Shown here in pieces: positions 31,501 to 46,700 of a stretch of DNA of 64,000 nucleotides (position 1 is the stretch's first letter; each line of letters starts with the position of its first letter). The stretch is from Sympetrum striolatum. Lineage: Eukaryota; Arthropoda; Insecta; Odonata; Libellulidae. The notes below the pieces were generated by a model. That model was not told the origin of the DNA. It was given only the letters and a program-made list of their open reading frames with translations, and made no database searches. The stretch lies in NCBI GenBank assembly GCA_947579665.1, contig OX388346.1, positions 89,158,615 through 89,222,614 on the forward strand. The letters run 5' to 3'. Made by a program: the position numbers and the translations under genes.

Positions 31501-33629
31501 AGGAGTAGTTGTTTTTTTTTACCATCTCTCTCTAATGCCGTCTATGGTTATTGTATGTCCGATGCGAATAAAGCTTCAAATGCACTCAAATATCTATTAT
31601 AATTTTCAAACTTTGGATTATGTTCTGACATAAAGCTAGTTTAGTTTAGTTATCACACGTTCATTGACTATATAGAAATTTGCTTACCTTTCCGGATCAT
31701 TAGTGACCGATATCCACTGGTTTTCCATAGTAGTCAGCATCGAACACATGACACTGAAGTTAAAAATCTTTTCTTGGTGGTTAAACGTTATGGCCAGTAC
31801 ATTGAAGAAATTTCAAGTCAGTGACACTTATGAAATATGGTTACAATTTTAATCCCGTATTAATGAATGAGTCAGTGAATGTATAATTAGGTATAATTTG
31901 AGAAACATCTATATGTAATAGATAGGAGATGGATTAACCGATATAACTTTAATTTGTAATCATCATAAAGTCATTTTTGATACACCACTTTGTGCTACCA
32001 GTGCCTCAATGAGGCCATGGCAGTGGACGATGATGCACAGTCGGACAAAACCACACTTGCCCTTGCACACGAAGTTCCCAAAATGGCCTGTGGAAAAACT
32101 ACTACTAAATCGTCGACCCAAAACCTTGTGCCAAAGCAGTGCGGAGCTTGTGTTAAAAGTTTAATGTACTCAAATCAAACTAGCTAGGCATACTCCTTGC
32201 TCCAAAGGACTGGATACACAAACAATATATTTCAATGAATTTCTATGAATCTATTATGTTTCCATAGGAAGTTCTATTGGAAATGGGTACATTGCCAATA
32301 AAGAATAGGAATTACGCACCTGTAAAAGAATAATATTAATAAATTACTGATGAAAATTTTAAAACTTAGGTCTCATATATTTCCTGAAGTAGATAATTAG
32401 CAACTTCCCTTTGATCAGTATTTCATGAATAACTCCTAAACAATCAGTTATACAAAAATATCTTTCACACAAAAGTTATATTAAATTGCATTTTCTAAAA
32501 CTTTTATAAATAATTGTATATATCTAAGTATCAGATTAATGGAGATATTTTGCAAAAATCAGAAACGAGCCTCAAAAGGTACAGCTCGACTTCCAGCTAA
32601 CCAATTTAAACCAGAAACTAATCAACTCTAACGACACCAACCAAAGTACTATATATGAGATTTGACTTTGATAAAACAAATAGTTTTTATATGACAGTGC
32701 CCACAAAGTACATAATCAGTTACTTCCGGTTTTTCAGTATTTCACGAATAATTCCTTAGCAATCAGTCATAAATAAATATGTTCAATGCAGCAGTTATAG
32801 AAAATTACATTTTCTAAAACAAAAGCATATACCTAAATATCTTTTTTTTTAGATATTTCACAAAAAAGGAAAGTTGCTTCCAAGAATAAAGAAAGCTCAA
32901 CTTCCGGTTAATCGATTTGCTCCAAAAAATTATCAACTCTGTCAGCACACCACAGTATATATATGTGAAGTTTGGTACCGATAGGGCTAATAATTTCACA
33001 TTAGAGCCCCTACAAGCACACACACACACACACACAAACACACATAGAAGCAGACATCGTTCCAAAAATGGTCAGAACGTATTCTAGGGACCCAAAAACA
33101 TGTATTTCGGTTGAAAACTCGAAGTCAAATTCTTTCATGAAAACAATACTTTCTATATACTATGAATATCGAAAAAGTAAAAATCCAATTAGTATGAAGG
33201 AATTGACCCTAAAATACATTGTATATTGTATGTTTGCAATAACAAAAGTGTTAAATCTTCTTCCGCTATTCAAAGAGTCTAAACAAGTTCGGTTACAGAC
33301 CACCCATGGCCATTTTACACTTCCATTATTTCATTGAATTTAAGAAAAAGAAATCCAACAAAGCAAACCAAAACACAGCTTAAATGTAAAGTAACCACAA
33401 GGAAGATCATTGAAATAAATCATATTTCCAGAAATACATCCCACAAACTTCGTCCATGATCTCTAATTGGAATTATTCCTATAACTAGAATAAAATCTGC
33501 TAGTTAAGATGGCAGACATTGGCTGACTCAAGCAAATTGACGAAATCGTATTGCAACTTGTATAAAAGAACATATTGACAGTAATTGCAATATCATATCT
33601 AAATATATATTATAACTCAAATAAGGCAT
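28556..33629 (+). repeat. Macrosatellite unit C2 (5,074 bp)
   Basis: A full unit with L (marker TTGTCATCAC at 29,790) and R (30,580) modules. The variant AACTAGTAGACC (30,399) is shared with C4 and C6. Private features: a 1-bp deletion near 31,104 (GAGATTTTATTC), CATGGGCAGAAC in the R module, and a CA tract interrupted by AA. Confidence 0.95.
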
Positions 33630-36600
33630 GAAATATATATAAAAAATTATGAACTCACCAGAATATTATGATCATGTATCCCCAAATCTAGCATAGAGCA
33701 TTGTGAAAGGAAAAGCCGGAGCAAACATATTTTGAAAAGAGAGGATTTAACAGTACTTCAACAGAACGAACGGAAAACCACCACAATTCAACAGAGGCAA
33801 ACTGGAGCAAGAGCATATGACAAAAATTCCTGATTTTCCCCATCACACCATCTAAATCCACTATATCATACTTGAAACCCAATTAGCATATCATTACCGA
33901 TTAGAAACATAAATCGACATGATATAAAACCATTGAAACTTGATCAAAGAAATAATTAGGTCTTGCATTGTATTGGAAAACTTAGAGACGCATTTAAAAA
34001 CAATATATGTAATAATATCTTACGCTGCAGCCACCCTTAAAGCAAACAGTGGCTGCCGTCATACTTCCCTCCCCCTAAACAGGAGCTGTCGAAAGGCCTC
34101 GTACATTCTTCCAATGAATGTCTCCACCACTTGGTGTCTCTCTTAAGCAACTGTCCCATATTGTAGACTGTAGTGGTCCATCTCCACCATTCTCCATTTT
34201 ACTCCCAAGCTGCAGCACTCTTGAGCTTCTGGCATTATTTGAGGAACATTCAGTGCATAATCTCTATATGAATAATAGGACAAATACATAATATATTTAT
34301 TATAATTATAAATTCCAATTTAAATTCCAGTAATAGCAGCTGATCATATTAGATGATTACAAAGCAATAAAACAAGGAAATAACAATTTTGGATGCATCC
34401 TGCTAAACTTATATTGAAATTAGGATCTATTTAATGATAAAAGAGTTACCTTAGTTTATTCAAGAGGAGAGCCTGCACGAACCTTCCCAAACTAACCTAA
34501 AGTATCTGGTTCATCGATTTCTACCATAACTTAGGTTTGTAGTAGGTGATGGTTATTAAGTCAAGATCATTAGGTACTGAATGACTTATCTTGCCAAAGC
34601 AATTTAGAATGTGCTGCTGCTAATCCTATTCATTTCACAATTTTTCTCTTCTACAGGATGGTTTAGGAGGACATTTTAAGGTAGGTAAACCAGTAGACTT
34701 TTACCAATATTGTATTTATAAGCACACCATTCCTGAAAGGTTAGAAAAGGGATCATTAATATTCAATGAAAAAACATAAATCATAAAAATTATTATTTTC
34801 TATTGATAATACGATACCAATACTTAAAAAATATATTCTAAAATCTTAATATATATATACCTTATTTTGTCATCACCAATTGGGAAGGCATTGGAATGAC
34901 TGCATCCAACGATAATCTCAAATAAGATGCCTGCTTCAAAGCGCATCGATAATTAACACATCTCACTCATCATGAGAGGTCAGATCAGACCCTCTACATG
35001 AAATCTTCAAGTTTTAGTCCCATAATGGGCAGAACTTCTCTATCAAGAGAGGCAAAATGCCTCTCAGTGACGAGAATTGTATCTGCAGATGGTATCTCTC
35101 TTTTGATAGCTACCAGAAAGTCTTGAAGGACAAAACATCTCAATCGGAATCCTGATCGTCGATGAGAATATTATTTTGCCAAAGGTAGCTTTCTATTGAG
35201 TGATACCATGAGGTACGCAGACCCTCTTTCCATGGGCAGAACCTCTCAAACAGGAGAGGCGTTACACCTCCCCTGAAGAGAACTGTATTCTGAAAATGGT
35301 AACTTTCATTCAAGAGCTACCCCGTGGTACCCAGACCCACTCGATGGCCAGAATCTCTCGACCTGGGGGAAGCATCACACCACTCCATAGTGAGAATTTT
35401 ATTCTGCTAGGGTAGCTCTCTTTTGAAGTTACCAGAAGACCAGCAAGAAGGTTTACTCGAAGATTTTAAGGTAGGTAAACCAGTAGACCTTTATCAATAA
35501 TGTATTTATAAGCACCCCATTCCTGAAAGGATAGAAAAGAGACCATTAATATTCAATGAAAAAATTTTAATCATAAAAAATATTATTTTCTAATGATGAG
35601 AAGATAACAATACTTAAAAAATATATTCTAAAATCTTAAGAAATACATACCTTATTTTGTCATCACCAATTGGGAAGGCATTGGAATGACTGCATCCAAC
35701 GATAATCTCAAATAAGATACCTTCTTCAAAGCGCATCAATTATTAACACTTCTCACTCATCATGAGAGGTCAGATCGGACCCTCTACATGAAATCTTCAA
35801 GTTTTAGTCCCATAATGGGCAGAACTTCTCTATCAAGAGAGGCAAAATGCCTCTCGGTGACGAGAATTGTATCTGCAGATGGTATCTCTCTTATGATAGC
35901 TACCAGAAAGTCTTGAAGGGCAAAACATCTCAATCGGAATCCTGATCGTCGATGAGAATATTATTTTGCCAAAGGTAGCTTTCTATTGAGTGATACCATG
36001 AGGTACGCAGACCCTCTTTCCATGAGCAGAACCTCTCAAACAGGAGAGGCGTTACACCTCCCCTGAAGAGAACTGTATTCTGAAAATGGTACCTTTCATT
36101 CAAGAGCTACCCCGTGGTACCCAGACCCACTCGATGGGCAGAATCTCTCAACCTGGGGGAGGCATCACACCACTCCATAGTGAGAATTTTATTCTGCTAG
36201 GGTAGCTCTCTTTTGAAGTTACCAGAGGACCAGAAGATCTCTCCATATGGGTACCTATAAAACAATAGTTGTTAATTATGTCCTTAAAATAATTGAATAA
36301 TATTTTCCAATTTTATTTAGATATTTCCAAAGTATTCTAGGCTTAATCCTATTTGCTCTAAAATTTGTAACCCTATGTTGATTCATTACCTCGAAAGTCC
36401 TGTTAATATATTGAAGAATTAGACAGTTTTCCCTGTGCCTAATCAACAACATCCAAAGATTTCTTATTTTTCTGTCCCCAGCTGCTCGGGTTCAATGGAC
36501 ATAGGTACGGCATTGCTTAGTCCCACATCAAGTTGACCTCAACTAATGCAAACTTACGTTCTTCATCTGCGTGCTCATAGGAGTAGTTGGTTTTTTTTAC

Positions 36601-38701
36601 CATCTCTCTCTAATGCCGTCTATGGTTATTGTATGTCCGATGCGAATAAAGCTTCAAATGCACTCAAATATCTATTATAATTTTCAAACTTTGGATTATG
36701 TTCTGCCATAAAGCTAGTTTAGTTTAGTTATCACACGTTCATTGACTATATAGAAATTTGCTTACCTTTCCGGATCATTAGTGACCGATATCCACTGGTT
36801 TTCCATAGTAGTCAGCCTTGAACACATGACACTGAAGCTAAAAATCGTTTTTTTCTTGGTGGTTAAACGTTATGGCCAGTACATTGAAGAAATTTCAAGT
36901 CAGTGGCACTTATGAAATATGGTTACAATTTTAATCCCGTATGAATGATTGAGTCAGTGAATGTATAATTAGGTATAATTTGAGAAACATCTATATGTAA
37001 TAGATAGGAGATGGATTAACCGATATAACTTTAATTTGTAATCATCATAAAGTCATTTTTGATACACCACTTTGTGCTACCAGTGCCTCAATGAGGCCAT
37101 GGCAGTGGACGATGATGCACAGTCGGACAAAACCACACTTGCCCTTGCACACAAAGTTCCCAAAATGGCCTGAGGAAAAACTACTACTAAATCGTCGACC
37201 CAAAACCTTGTGCCAAAGCAGTGCGGAGCTTGTGTTAAAAGTTTAATGTACTCAAATCAAACTAGCTAGGCATACTCCTTGCTCCAAAGGACTGGATACA
37301 CAAACAATATATTTCAATGAATTTCTATGAATCTATTATGTTTCCATAGGAAGTTCTATTGGAAATGGGTACATTGCCAATAAAGAATAGGAATTACGCA
37401 CCTGTAAAAGAATAATATTAATAAATTACTGATGAAAATTTTAAAACTTAGGTCTCATATATTTCCTGAAGTAGATAATTAGCAACTTCCCTTTGATCAG
37501 TATTTCATGAATAACTCCTAAACAATCAGTTATACAAAAATATCTTTCACACAAAAGTTATATTAAATTGCATTTTCTAAAACTTTTATAAATAATTGTA
37601 TATATCTAAGTATCAGATTAATGGAGATATTTTGCAAAAATCAGAAACGAGCCTCAAAAAGTACAGCTCGACTTCCAGCTAACCAATTTAAACCAGAAAC
37701 TAATCAACTCTAACGACACCAACCAAAGTACTATATATGAGATTTGACTTTGATAAAACAAATAGTTTTTATATGACAGTGCCCACAAAGTACATAATCA
37801 GTTACTTCCGGTTTTTCAGTATTTCACGAATAATTCCTTAGCAATCAGTCATAAATAAATATGTTCAATGCAGCAGTTATAGAAAATTACATTTTCTAAA
37901 ACAAAAGCATATACCTAAATATCTTTTTTTTTAGATATTTCACAAAAAAGGAAAGTTGCTTCCAAGAATAAAGAAAGCTCAACTTCCGGTTAATCAATTT
38001 GCTCCAAAAAATTATCAACTCTGTCAGCACACCACAGTATATATATGTGAAGTTTGGTACCGATAGGGCTAATAATTTCACATTAGAGCCCCTACAAGCA
38101 CACACACACACACACATAGAAGCAGACATCGTTCCAAAAATGGTCAGAACGTATTCTAGGGACCCAAAAACATGTATTTCGGTTGAAAACTCGAAGTCAA
38201 ATTCTTTCATGAAAACAATACTTTCTATATACTATGAATATCGAAAAAGTAAAAATCCAATTAGTATGAAGGAATTGACCCTAAAATACATTGTATATTG
38301 TATGTTTGCAATAACAAAAGTGTTAAATCTTCTTCCGCTATTCAAAGAGTCTAAACAAGTTCGGTTACAGACCACCCATGGCCATTTTACACTTCCATTA
38401 TTTCATTGAATTTAAGAAAAAGAAATCCAACAAAGCAAACCAAAACACAGCTTAAATGTAAAGTAACCACAAGGAAGATCATTGAAATAAATCATATTTC
38501 CAGAAATACATCCCACAAACTTCGTCCATGATCTCTAATTGGAAATATTCCTATAACTAAAATAAAATCTGCTAGTTAAGATGGCAGACATTGGCTGACT
38601 CAAGCAAATTGACGAAATCGTATTGCAACTTGTATAAAAGAACATATTGACAGTAATTGCAATATCATATCTAAATATATATTATAACTCCAATAAGGCA
38701 T
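33630..38701 (+). repeat. Macrosatellite unit C3 (5,072 bp)
   Basis: From about 34,440 onward it is almost identical to C5, with the same length and the shared marks CTTCTACAGG (34,649), GCTGCTGCTAATCC (34,611), TCAACCTGGGG and the CAGCCTTGAACACATGAC form. Its first ~800 bp instead carry marks of the partial C9 (GAGCATTGTG; the matching GGAATTATTCC occurs just before both units). Confidence 0.95.
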
Positions 38702-41700
38702 GAAATATATATAAAAAATTATGAACTCACCAGAATATTATGATCATGTATCCCCAAATCTAGCATAGAGCAATGTGAAAGGAAAAGCCGGAGCAAACAT
38801 ATTTTGAAAAGAGAGGATTTAACAGTACTTCAACAGAACGAACGGAAAACCACCACAATTCAACAGAGGCAAACTGGAGCAAGAGCATATGACAAAAATT
38901 CCTGATTTTCCCCATCACACCATCTAAATCCACTGTATCATACTTGAAACCCAATTAGCATATCATTACCGATTAGAAACATAAATCGACATGATATAAC
39001 ACCATTGAAACTTGATCAAAGAAATAATTAGGTCTTGCATTGTATTGGAAAACTTAGAGACGCATTTAAAAACAATATATGTAATAAAATCTTACGCTGC
39101 AGCCACCCTTAAAGCAAACAGTGGCTGCCGTCATACTTCCCTCGCCCTAAACAGGAGCTGTCGAAAGGCCTCGTACATTCTTCCAATGAATGTCTCCACC
39201 ACTTGGTGTCTCTCTTAAGCAACTGTCCCATACTGTAGACTGTAGAGGTCCATTTCCACCATTCTCCACTTTACTCCCAAGCTGCAGCACTCTTGAGCTT
39301 CTGGCATTATTTGAGGAACATTCAGTGCATAATCTCTATATGAATAATAGGACAAATACATAATATATTTATTATAATTATAAATTCCTATTTAAATTCC
39401 AGTAATAGCAGCTGATCATATTAGATGATTACAAATCAATTAAACAAGGAAATAACAATTTTGGATGCATCCTGCTAAACTTATATTGAAATTAGGATCT
39501 ATTTAATGATAAAAGAGTTACCTTAGGTTATTCAAGAGGAGAGCCTGCACGAACCTTCCCAAACTAACCTAAAGTATCTTGTTCATCGATTTCTACCATA
39601 ACTTAGGTTTGTAGTAGGTGATGGTTATTAAGTCAAGATCATTAGGTACTGAATGACTTATCTTGCCAAAGCAATTTAGAATGTGCTGCTATTCCTATTC
39701 ATTTCACAATTTTTCTCTTCCACAGGATGGTTTAGGAGGACATTTTAAGGTAGATAAACCAGTAGACTTTTACCAATATTGTATTTATAAGCACACCATT
39801 CCTGAAAGGTTAGAAAAGAGATCATTAATATTCAATGAAAAAACATAAATCATAAAAATTATTATTTTCTATTGATAATACGATACCAATACTTAAAAAA
39901 TATATTCTAAAATCTTAAGATATATATACCTTATTTTGTCATCACCAATTGGGAAGGCATTGGAATGACTGCATCCAACGATAATCTCAAATAAGATGCC
40001 TGCTTCAAAGCGCATCGATAATTAACACATCTCACTCATCATGAGAGGTCAGATCAGACCCTCTACATGAAATCTTCAAGTTTTAGTCCCATAATGGGCA
40101 GAACTTCTCTATCAAGAGAGGCAAAATGCCTCTCAGTGACGAGAATTGTATCTGCAGATGGTATCTCTCTTTTGATAGCTACCAGAAAGTCTTGAAGGAC
40201 AAAACATCTCAATCGGAATCCTGATCGTCGATGAGAATATTATTTTGCCAAAGGTAGCTTTCTATTGAGTGATACCATGAGGTACGCAGACCCTCTTTCC
40301 ATGGGCAGAACCTCTCAAACAGGAGAGGCGTTACACCTCCCCTGAAGAGAACTGTATTCTGAAAATGGTAACTTTCATTCAAGAGCTACCCCGTGGTACC
40401 CAGACCCACTCGATGGGCAGAATCTCTCGACCTGGGGGAAGCATCACACCACTCCATAGTGAGAATTTTATTCTGCTAGGGTAGCTCTCTTTTGAAGTTA
40501 CCAGAAGACCAGCAAGAAGGTTTACTCGAAGATTTTAAGGTAGGTAAACTAGTAGACCTTTATCAATAATGTATTTATAAGCACCCCATTCCTGAAAGGA
40601 TAGAAAAGAGACCATTAATATTCAATGAAAAAATTTTAATCATAAAAAATATTATTTTCTAATGATGAGAAGATAACAATACTTAAAAAATATATTCTAA
40701 AATCTTAAGAAATACATACCTTATTTTGTCATCACCAATTGGGAAGGCATTGGAATGACTGCATCCAACGATAATCTCAAATAAGATGCCTTCTTCAAAG
40801 CGCATCAATTATTAACACTTCTCACTCATCATGAGAGGTCAGATCGGACCCTCTACATGAAATCTTCAAGTTTTAATCCCATAATGGGCAGAACTTCTCT
40901 ATCAAGAGAGGCAAAATGCCTCTCGGTGACGAGAATTGTATCTGCAGATGGTATCTCTCTTTTGATAGCTACCAGAAAGTCTTGAAGGGCAAAACATCTC
41001 AATCGGAATCCTGATCGTCGATGAGAATATTATTTTGCCAAAGGTAGCTTTCTATTGAGTGATACCATGAGGTACGCAGACCCTCTTTCCATGAGCAGAA
41101 CCTCTCAAACAGGAGAGGCGTTACACCTCCCCTGAAAAGAACTGTATTCTGAAAATGGTACCTTTCATTCAAGTGCTACCCCGTGGTACCCAGACCCACT
41201 CGATGGGCAGAATCTCTCGACCTGGGGGAGGCATCACACCACTCCATAGTGAGAATTTTATTCTGCTAGGGTAGCTCTCTTTTGAAGTTACCAGAGGACC
41301 AGAAGATCTCTCCATATGGGTACCTATAAAACAATAGTTGTTAATTATGTCCTTAAAATAATTGAATAATATTTTCCAATTTTATTTAGATATTTCCAAA
41401 GTATTCTAGGCTTAATCCTATTTGCTCTAAAATTTGTAACCCTATGTTGATTCATTACCTCGAAAGTCCTGTTAATATATTGAAGAGTTAGACAGTTTTC
41501 CCTATGCCTAATCAACAACATCCAAAGATTTCTTATTTTTCTGTCCCCAGCTGCTCGGGTTCAATGGACATAGGTACGGCATTGCTTAGTCCCACATCAA
41601 GTTGACCTCAACTAATGCAAACTTACGTTCTTCATCTGCGTGCTCATAGGAGTAGTTGGTTTTTTTTACCATCTCTCTCTAATGCCGTCTATGGTTATTG

Positions 41701-43758
41701 TATGTCCGATGCGAATAAAGCTTCAAATGCACTCAAATATCTATTATAATTTTCAAACTTTGGATTATGTTCTGCCATAAAGCTAGTTTAGTGTAGTTAT
41801 CACACGTTCATTGACTATATAGAAATTTGCTTACCTTTCCGGATCATTAGTGACCGATATCCACTGGTTTTCCATAGTAGTCAGCATCGAACACATGACA
41901 CTGAAGTTAAAAATCTTTTCTTGGTGGTTAAACGTTATGGCCAGTACATTGAAGAAATTTCAAGTCAGTGACACTTATGAAATATGGTTACAATTTTAAT
42001 CCCGTATTAATGAATGAGTCAGTGAATGTATAATTAGGTATAATTTGAGAAACATCTATATGTAATAGATAGGAGATGGATTAACGGATATAACTTTAAT
42101 TTGTAATCATCATAAAGTCATTTTTGATACACCACTTTGTGCTACCAGTGCCTCAATGAGGCCATGGCAGTGGACGATGATGCACAGTCGGACAAAACCA
42201 CACTTGCCCTTGCACACAAAGTTCCCAAAATGGCCTGTGGAAAAACTACTACTAAATCGTCGACCCAAAACCTTGTGCCAAAGCAGTGCGGAGCTTGTGT
42301 TAAAAGTTTAATGTACTCAAATCAAACTAGCTAGGCATACTCCTTGCTCCAAAGGACTGGATACACAAACAATATATTTCAATGAATTTCTATGAATCTA
42401 TTATGTTTCCATAGGAAGTTCTATTGGAAATGGGTACATTGCCAATAAAGAATAGGAATTACGCACCTGTAAAAGAATAATATTAATAAATTACTGATGA
42501 AAATTTTAAAACTTAGGTCTCATATATTTCCTGAAGTAGATAATTAGCAACTTCCCTTTGATCAGTATTTCATGAATAACTCCTAAACAATCAGTTATAC
42601 AAAAATATCTTTCACACAAAAGTTATATTAAATTGCATTTTCTAAAACTTTTATAAATAATTGTATATATCTAAGTATCAGATTAATGGAGATATTTTGC
42701 AAAAATCAGAAACGAGCCTCAAAAAGTACAGCTCGACTTCCAGCTAACCAATTTAAACCAGAAACTAATCAACTCTAACGACACCAACCAAAGTACTATA
42801 TATGAGATTTGACTTTGATAAAACAAATAGTTTTTATATGACAGTGCCCACAAAGTACATAATCAGTTACTTCCGGTTTTTCAGTATTTCACGAATAATT
42901 CCTTAGCAATCAGTCATAAATAAATATGTTCAATGCAGCAGTTATAGAAAATTACATTTTCTAAAACAAAAGCATATACCTAAATATCTTTTTTTTTCAC
43001 AAAAAAGGAAAGTTGCTTCCAAGAATAAAGAAAGCTCAACTTCCGGTTAATCGATTTGCTCCAAAAAATTATCAACTCTGTCAGCACACCACAGTATATA
43101 TATGTGAAGTTTGGTACCGATAGGGCTAATAATTTCACATTAGAGCCCCTACAAGCACACACACACACACACATAGAAGCAGACATCGTTCCAAAAATGG
43201 TCAGAACGTATTCTAGGGACCCAAAAACATGTATTTCGGTTGAAAACTCGAAGTCAAATTCTTTCATAAAAACAATACTTTCTATATACTATGAATATCG
43301 AAAAAGTAAAAATCCAATTAGTATGAAGGAATTGACCCTAAAATACATTGTATATTGTATGTTTGCAATAACAAAAGTGTTAAATCTTCTTCCGCTATTC
43401 AAAGAGTCTAAACAAGTTCGGTTACAGACCACCCATGGCCATTTTACACTTCCATTATTTCATTGAATTTAAGAAAAAGAAATCCAACAAAGCAAACCAA
43501 AACACAGCTTAAATGTAAAGTAACCACAAGGAAGATCATTGAAATAAATCATATTTCCAGAAATACATCCCACAAACTTCGTCCATGATCTCTAATTGGA
43601 AATATTCCTATAACTAGAATAAAATCTGCTAGTTAAGATGGCAGACATTGGCTGACTCAAGCAAATTGACGAAATCGTATTGCAACTTGTATAAAAGAAC
43701 ATATTGACAGTAATTGCAATATCATATCTAAATATATATTATAACTCAAATAAGGCAT
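38702..43758 (+). repeat. Macrosatellite unit C4 (5,057 bp)
   Basis: Near-identical to C6. The length difference of 8 bp is explained by loss of AGATATTT at about 42,990. Shared with C6 only or mainly: GTAATAAAATCTTACG (39,082) and AACTAGTAGACC. TAAGGTAGATAAACC (39,748) is also in C8. Confidence 0.95.
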
Positions 43759-46700
43759 GAAATATATATAAAAAATTATGAACTCACCAGAATATTATGA
43801 TCATGTATCCCCAAATCTAGCATAGAGCAATGTGAAAGGAAAAGCCGGAGCAAACATATTTTGAAAAGAGAGGATTTAACAGTACTTCAACAGAACGAAC
43901 GGAAAACCACCACAATTCAACAGAGGCAAACTGGAGCAAGAGCATATGACAAAAATTCCTGATTTTCCCCATCACACCATCTAAATCCACTGTATCATAC
44001 TTGAAACCCAATTAGCATATCATTACCGATTAGAAACATAAATCGACATGATATAACACCATTGAAACTTGATCAAAGAAATAATTAGGTCTTGCATTGT
44101 ATTGGAAAACTTAGAGATGCATTTAAAAACAATATATGTAATAATATCTTACGCTGCAGCCACCCTTAAAGCAAACAGTGGCTGCCGTCATACTTCCCTC
44201 GCCCTAAACAGGAGCTGTCGAAAGGCCTCGTACATTCTTCCAATGAATGTCTCCACCACTTGGTGTCTCTCTTAAGCAACTGTCCCATACTGTAGACTGT
44301 AGAGGTCCATTTCCACCATTCTCCACTTTACTCCCAAGCTGCAGCACTCTTGAGCTTCTGGCATTATTTGAGGAACATTCAGTGCATAATCTCTATATGA
44401 ATAATAGGACAAATACATAATATATTTATTATAATTATAAATTCCTATTTAAATTCCAGTAATAGCAGCTGATCATATTAGATGATTACAAATCAATTAA
44501 ACAAGGAAATAACAATTTTGGATGCATCCTGCTAAACTTATATTGAAATGAGGATCTATTTAATGATAAAAGAGTTACCTTAGTTTATTCAAGAGGAGAG
44601 CCTGCACGAACCTTCCCAAACTAACCTAAAGTATCTGGTTCATCGATTTCTACCATAACTTAGGTTTGTAGTAGGTGATGGTTATTAAGTCAAGATCATT
44701 AGGTACTGAATGACTTATCTTGCCAAAGCAATTTAGAATGTGCTGCTGCTAATCCTATTCATTTCACAATTTTTCTCTTCTACAGGATGGTTTAGGAGGA
44801 CATTTTAAGGTAGGTAAACCAGTAGACTTTTACCAATATTGTATTTATAAGCACACCATTCCTGAAAGGTTAGAAAAGGGATCATTAATATTCAATGAAA
44901 AAACATAAATCATAAAAATTATTATTTTCTATTGATAATACGATACCAATACTTAAAAAATATATTCTAAAATCTTAATATATATATACCTTATTTTGTC
45001 ATCACCAATTGGGAAGGCATTGGAATGACTGCATCCAACGATAATCTCAAATAAGATGCCTGCTTCAAAGCGCATCGATAATTAACACATCTCACTCATC
45101 ATGAGAGGTCAGATCAGACCCTCTACATGAAATCTTCAAGTTTTAGTCCCATAATGGGCAGAACTTCTCTATCAAGAGAGGCAAAATGCCTCTCAGTGAC
45201 GAGAATTGTATCTGCAGATGGTATCTCTCTTTTGATAGCTACCAGAAAGTCTTGAAGGACAAAACATCTCAATCGGAATCCTGATCGTCGATGAGAATAT
45301 TATTTTGCCAAAGGTAGCTTTCTATTGAGTGATACCATGAGGTACGCAGACCCTCTTTCCATGGGCAGAACCTCTCAAACAGGAGAGGCGTTACACCTCC
45401 CCTGAAGAGAACTGTATTCTGAAAATGGTAACTTTCATTCAAGAGCTACCCCGTGGTACCCAGACCCACTCGATGGCCAGAATCTCTCGACCTGGGGGAA
45501 GCATCACACCACTCCATAGTGAGAATTTTATTCTGCTAGGGTAGCTCTCTTTTGAAGTTACCAGAAGACCAGCAAGAAGGTTTACTCGAAGATTTTAAGG
45601 TAGGTAAACCAGTAGACCTTTATCAATAATGTATTTATAAGCACCCCATTCCTGAAAGGATAGAAAAGAGACCATTAATATTCAATGAAAAAATTTTAAT
45701 CATAAAAAATATTATTTTCTAATGATGAGAAGATAACAATACTTAAAAAATATATTCTAAAATCTTAAGAAATACATACCTTATTTTGTCATCACCAATT
45801 GGGAAGGCATTGGAATGACTGCATCCAACGATAATCTCAAATAAGATGCCTTCTTCAAAGCGCATCAATTATTAACACTTCTCACTCATCATGAGAGGTC
45901 AGATCGGACCCTCTACATGAAATCTTCAAGTTTTAGTCCCATAATGGGCAGAACTTCTCTATCAAGAGAGGCAAAATGCCTCTCGGTGACGAGAATTGTA
46001 TCTGCAGATGGTATCTCTCTTATGATAGCTACCAGAAAGTCTTGAAGGGCAAAACATCTCAATCGGAATCCTGATCGTCGATGAGAATATTATTTTGCCA
46101 AAGGTAGCTTTCTATTGAGTGATACCATGAGGTACGCAGACCCTCTTTCCATGAGCAGAACCTCTCAAACAGGAGAGGCGTTACACCTCCCCTGAAGAGA
46201 ACTGTATTCTGAAAATGGTACCTTTCATTCAAGAGCTACCCCGTGGTACCCAGACCCACTCGATGGGCAGAATCTCTCAACCTGGGGGAGGCATCACACC
46301 ACTCCATAGTGAGAATTTTATTCTGCTAGGGTAGCTCTCTTTTGAAGTTACCAGAGGACCAGAAGATCTCTCCATATGGGTACCTATAAAACAATAGTTG
46401 TTAATTATGTCCTTAAAATAATTGAATAATATTTTCCAATTTTATTTAGATATTTCCAAAGTATTCTAGGCTTAATCCTATTTGCTCTAAAATTTGTAAC
46501 CCTATGTTGATTCATTACCTCGAAAGTCCTGTTAATATATTGAAGAATTAGACAGTTTTCCCTGTGCCTAATCAACAACATCCAAAGATTTCTTATTTTT
46601 CTGTCCCCAGCTGCTCGGGTTCAATGGACATAGGTACGGCATTGCTTAGTCCCACATCAAGTTGACCTCAACTAATGCAAACTTACGTTCTTCATCTGCG

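Noticed and set aside
37896..38409. Longer frames (up to about 140 codons) on both strands around the CA tracts in each unit
   Set aside because: They read through the microsatellite as Cys-Val or His-Thr runs, and their length changes with the number of CA repeats; the flanks are the non-coding end of family A.
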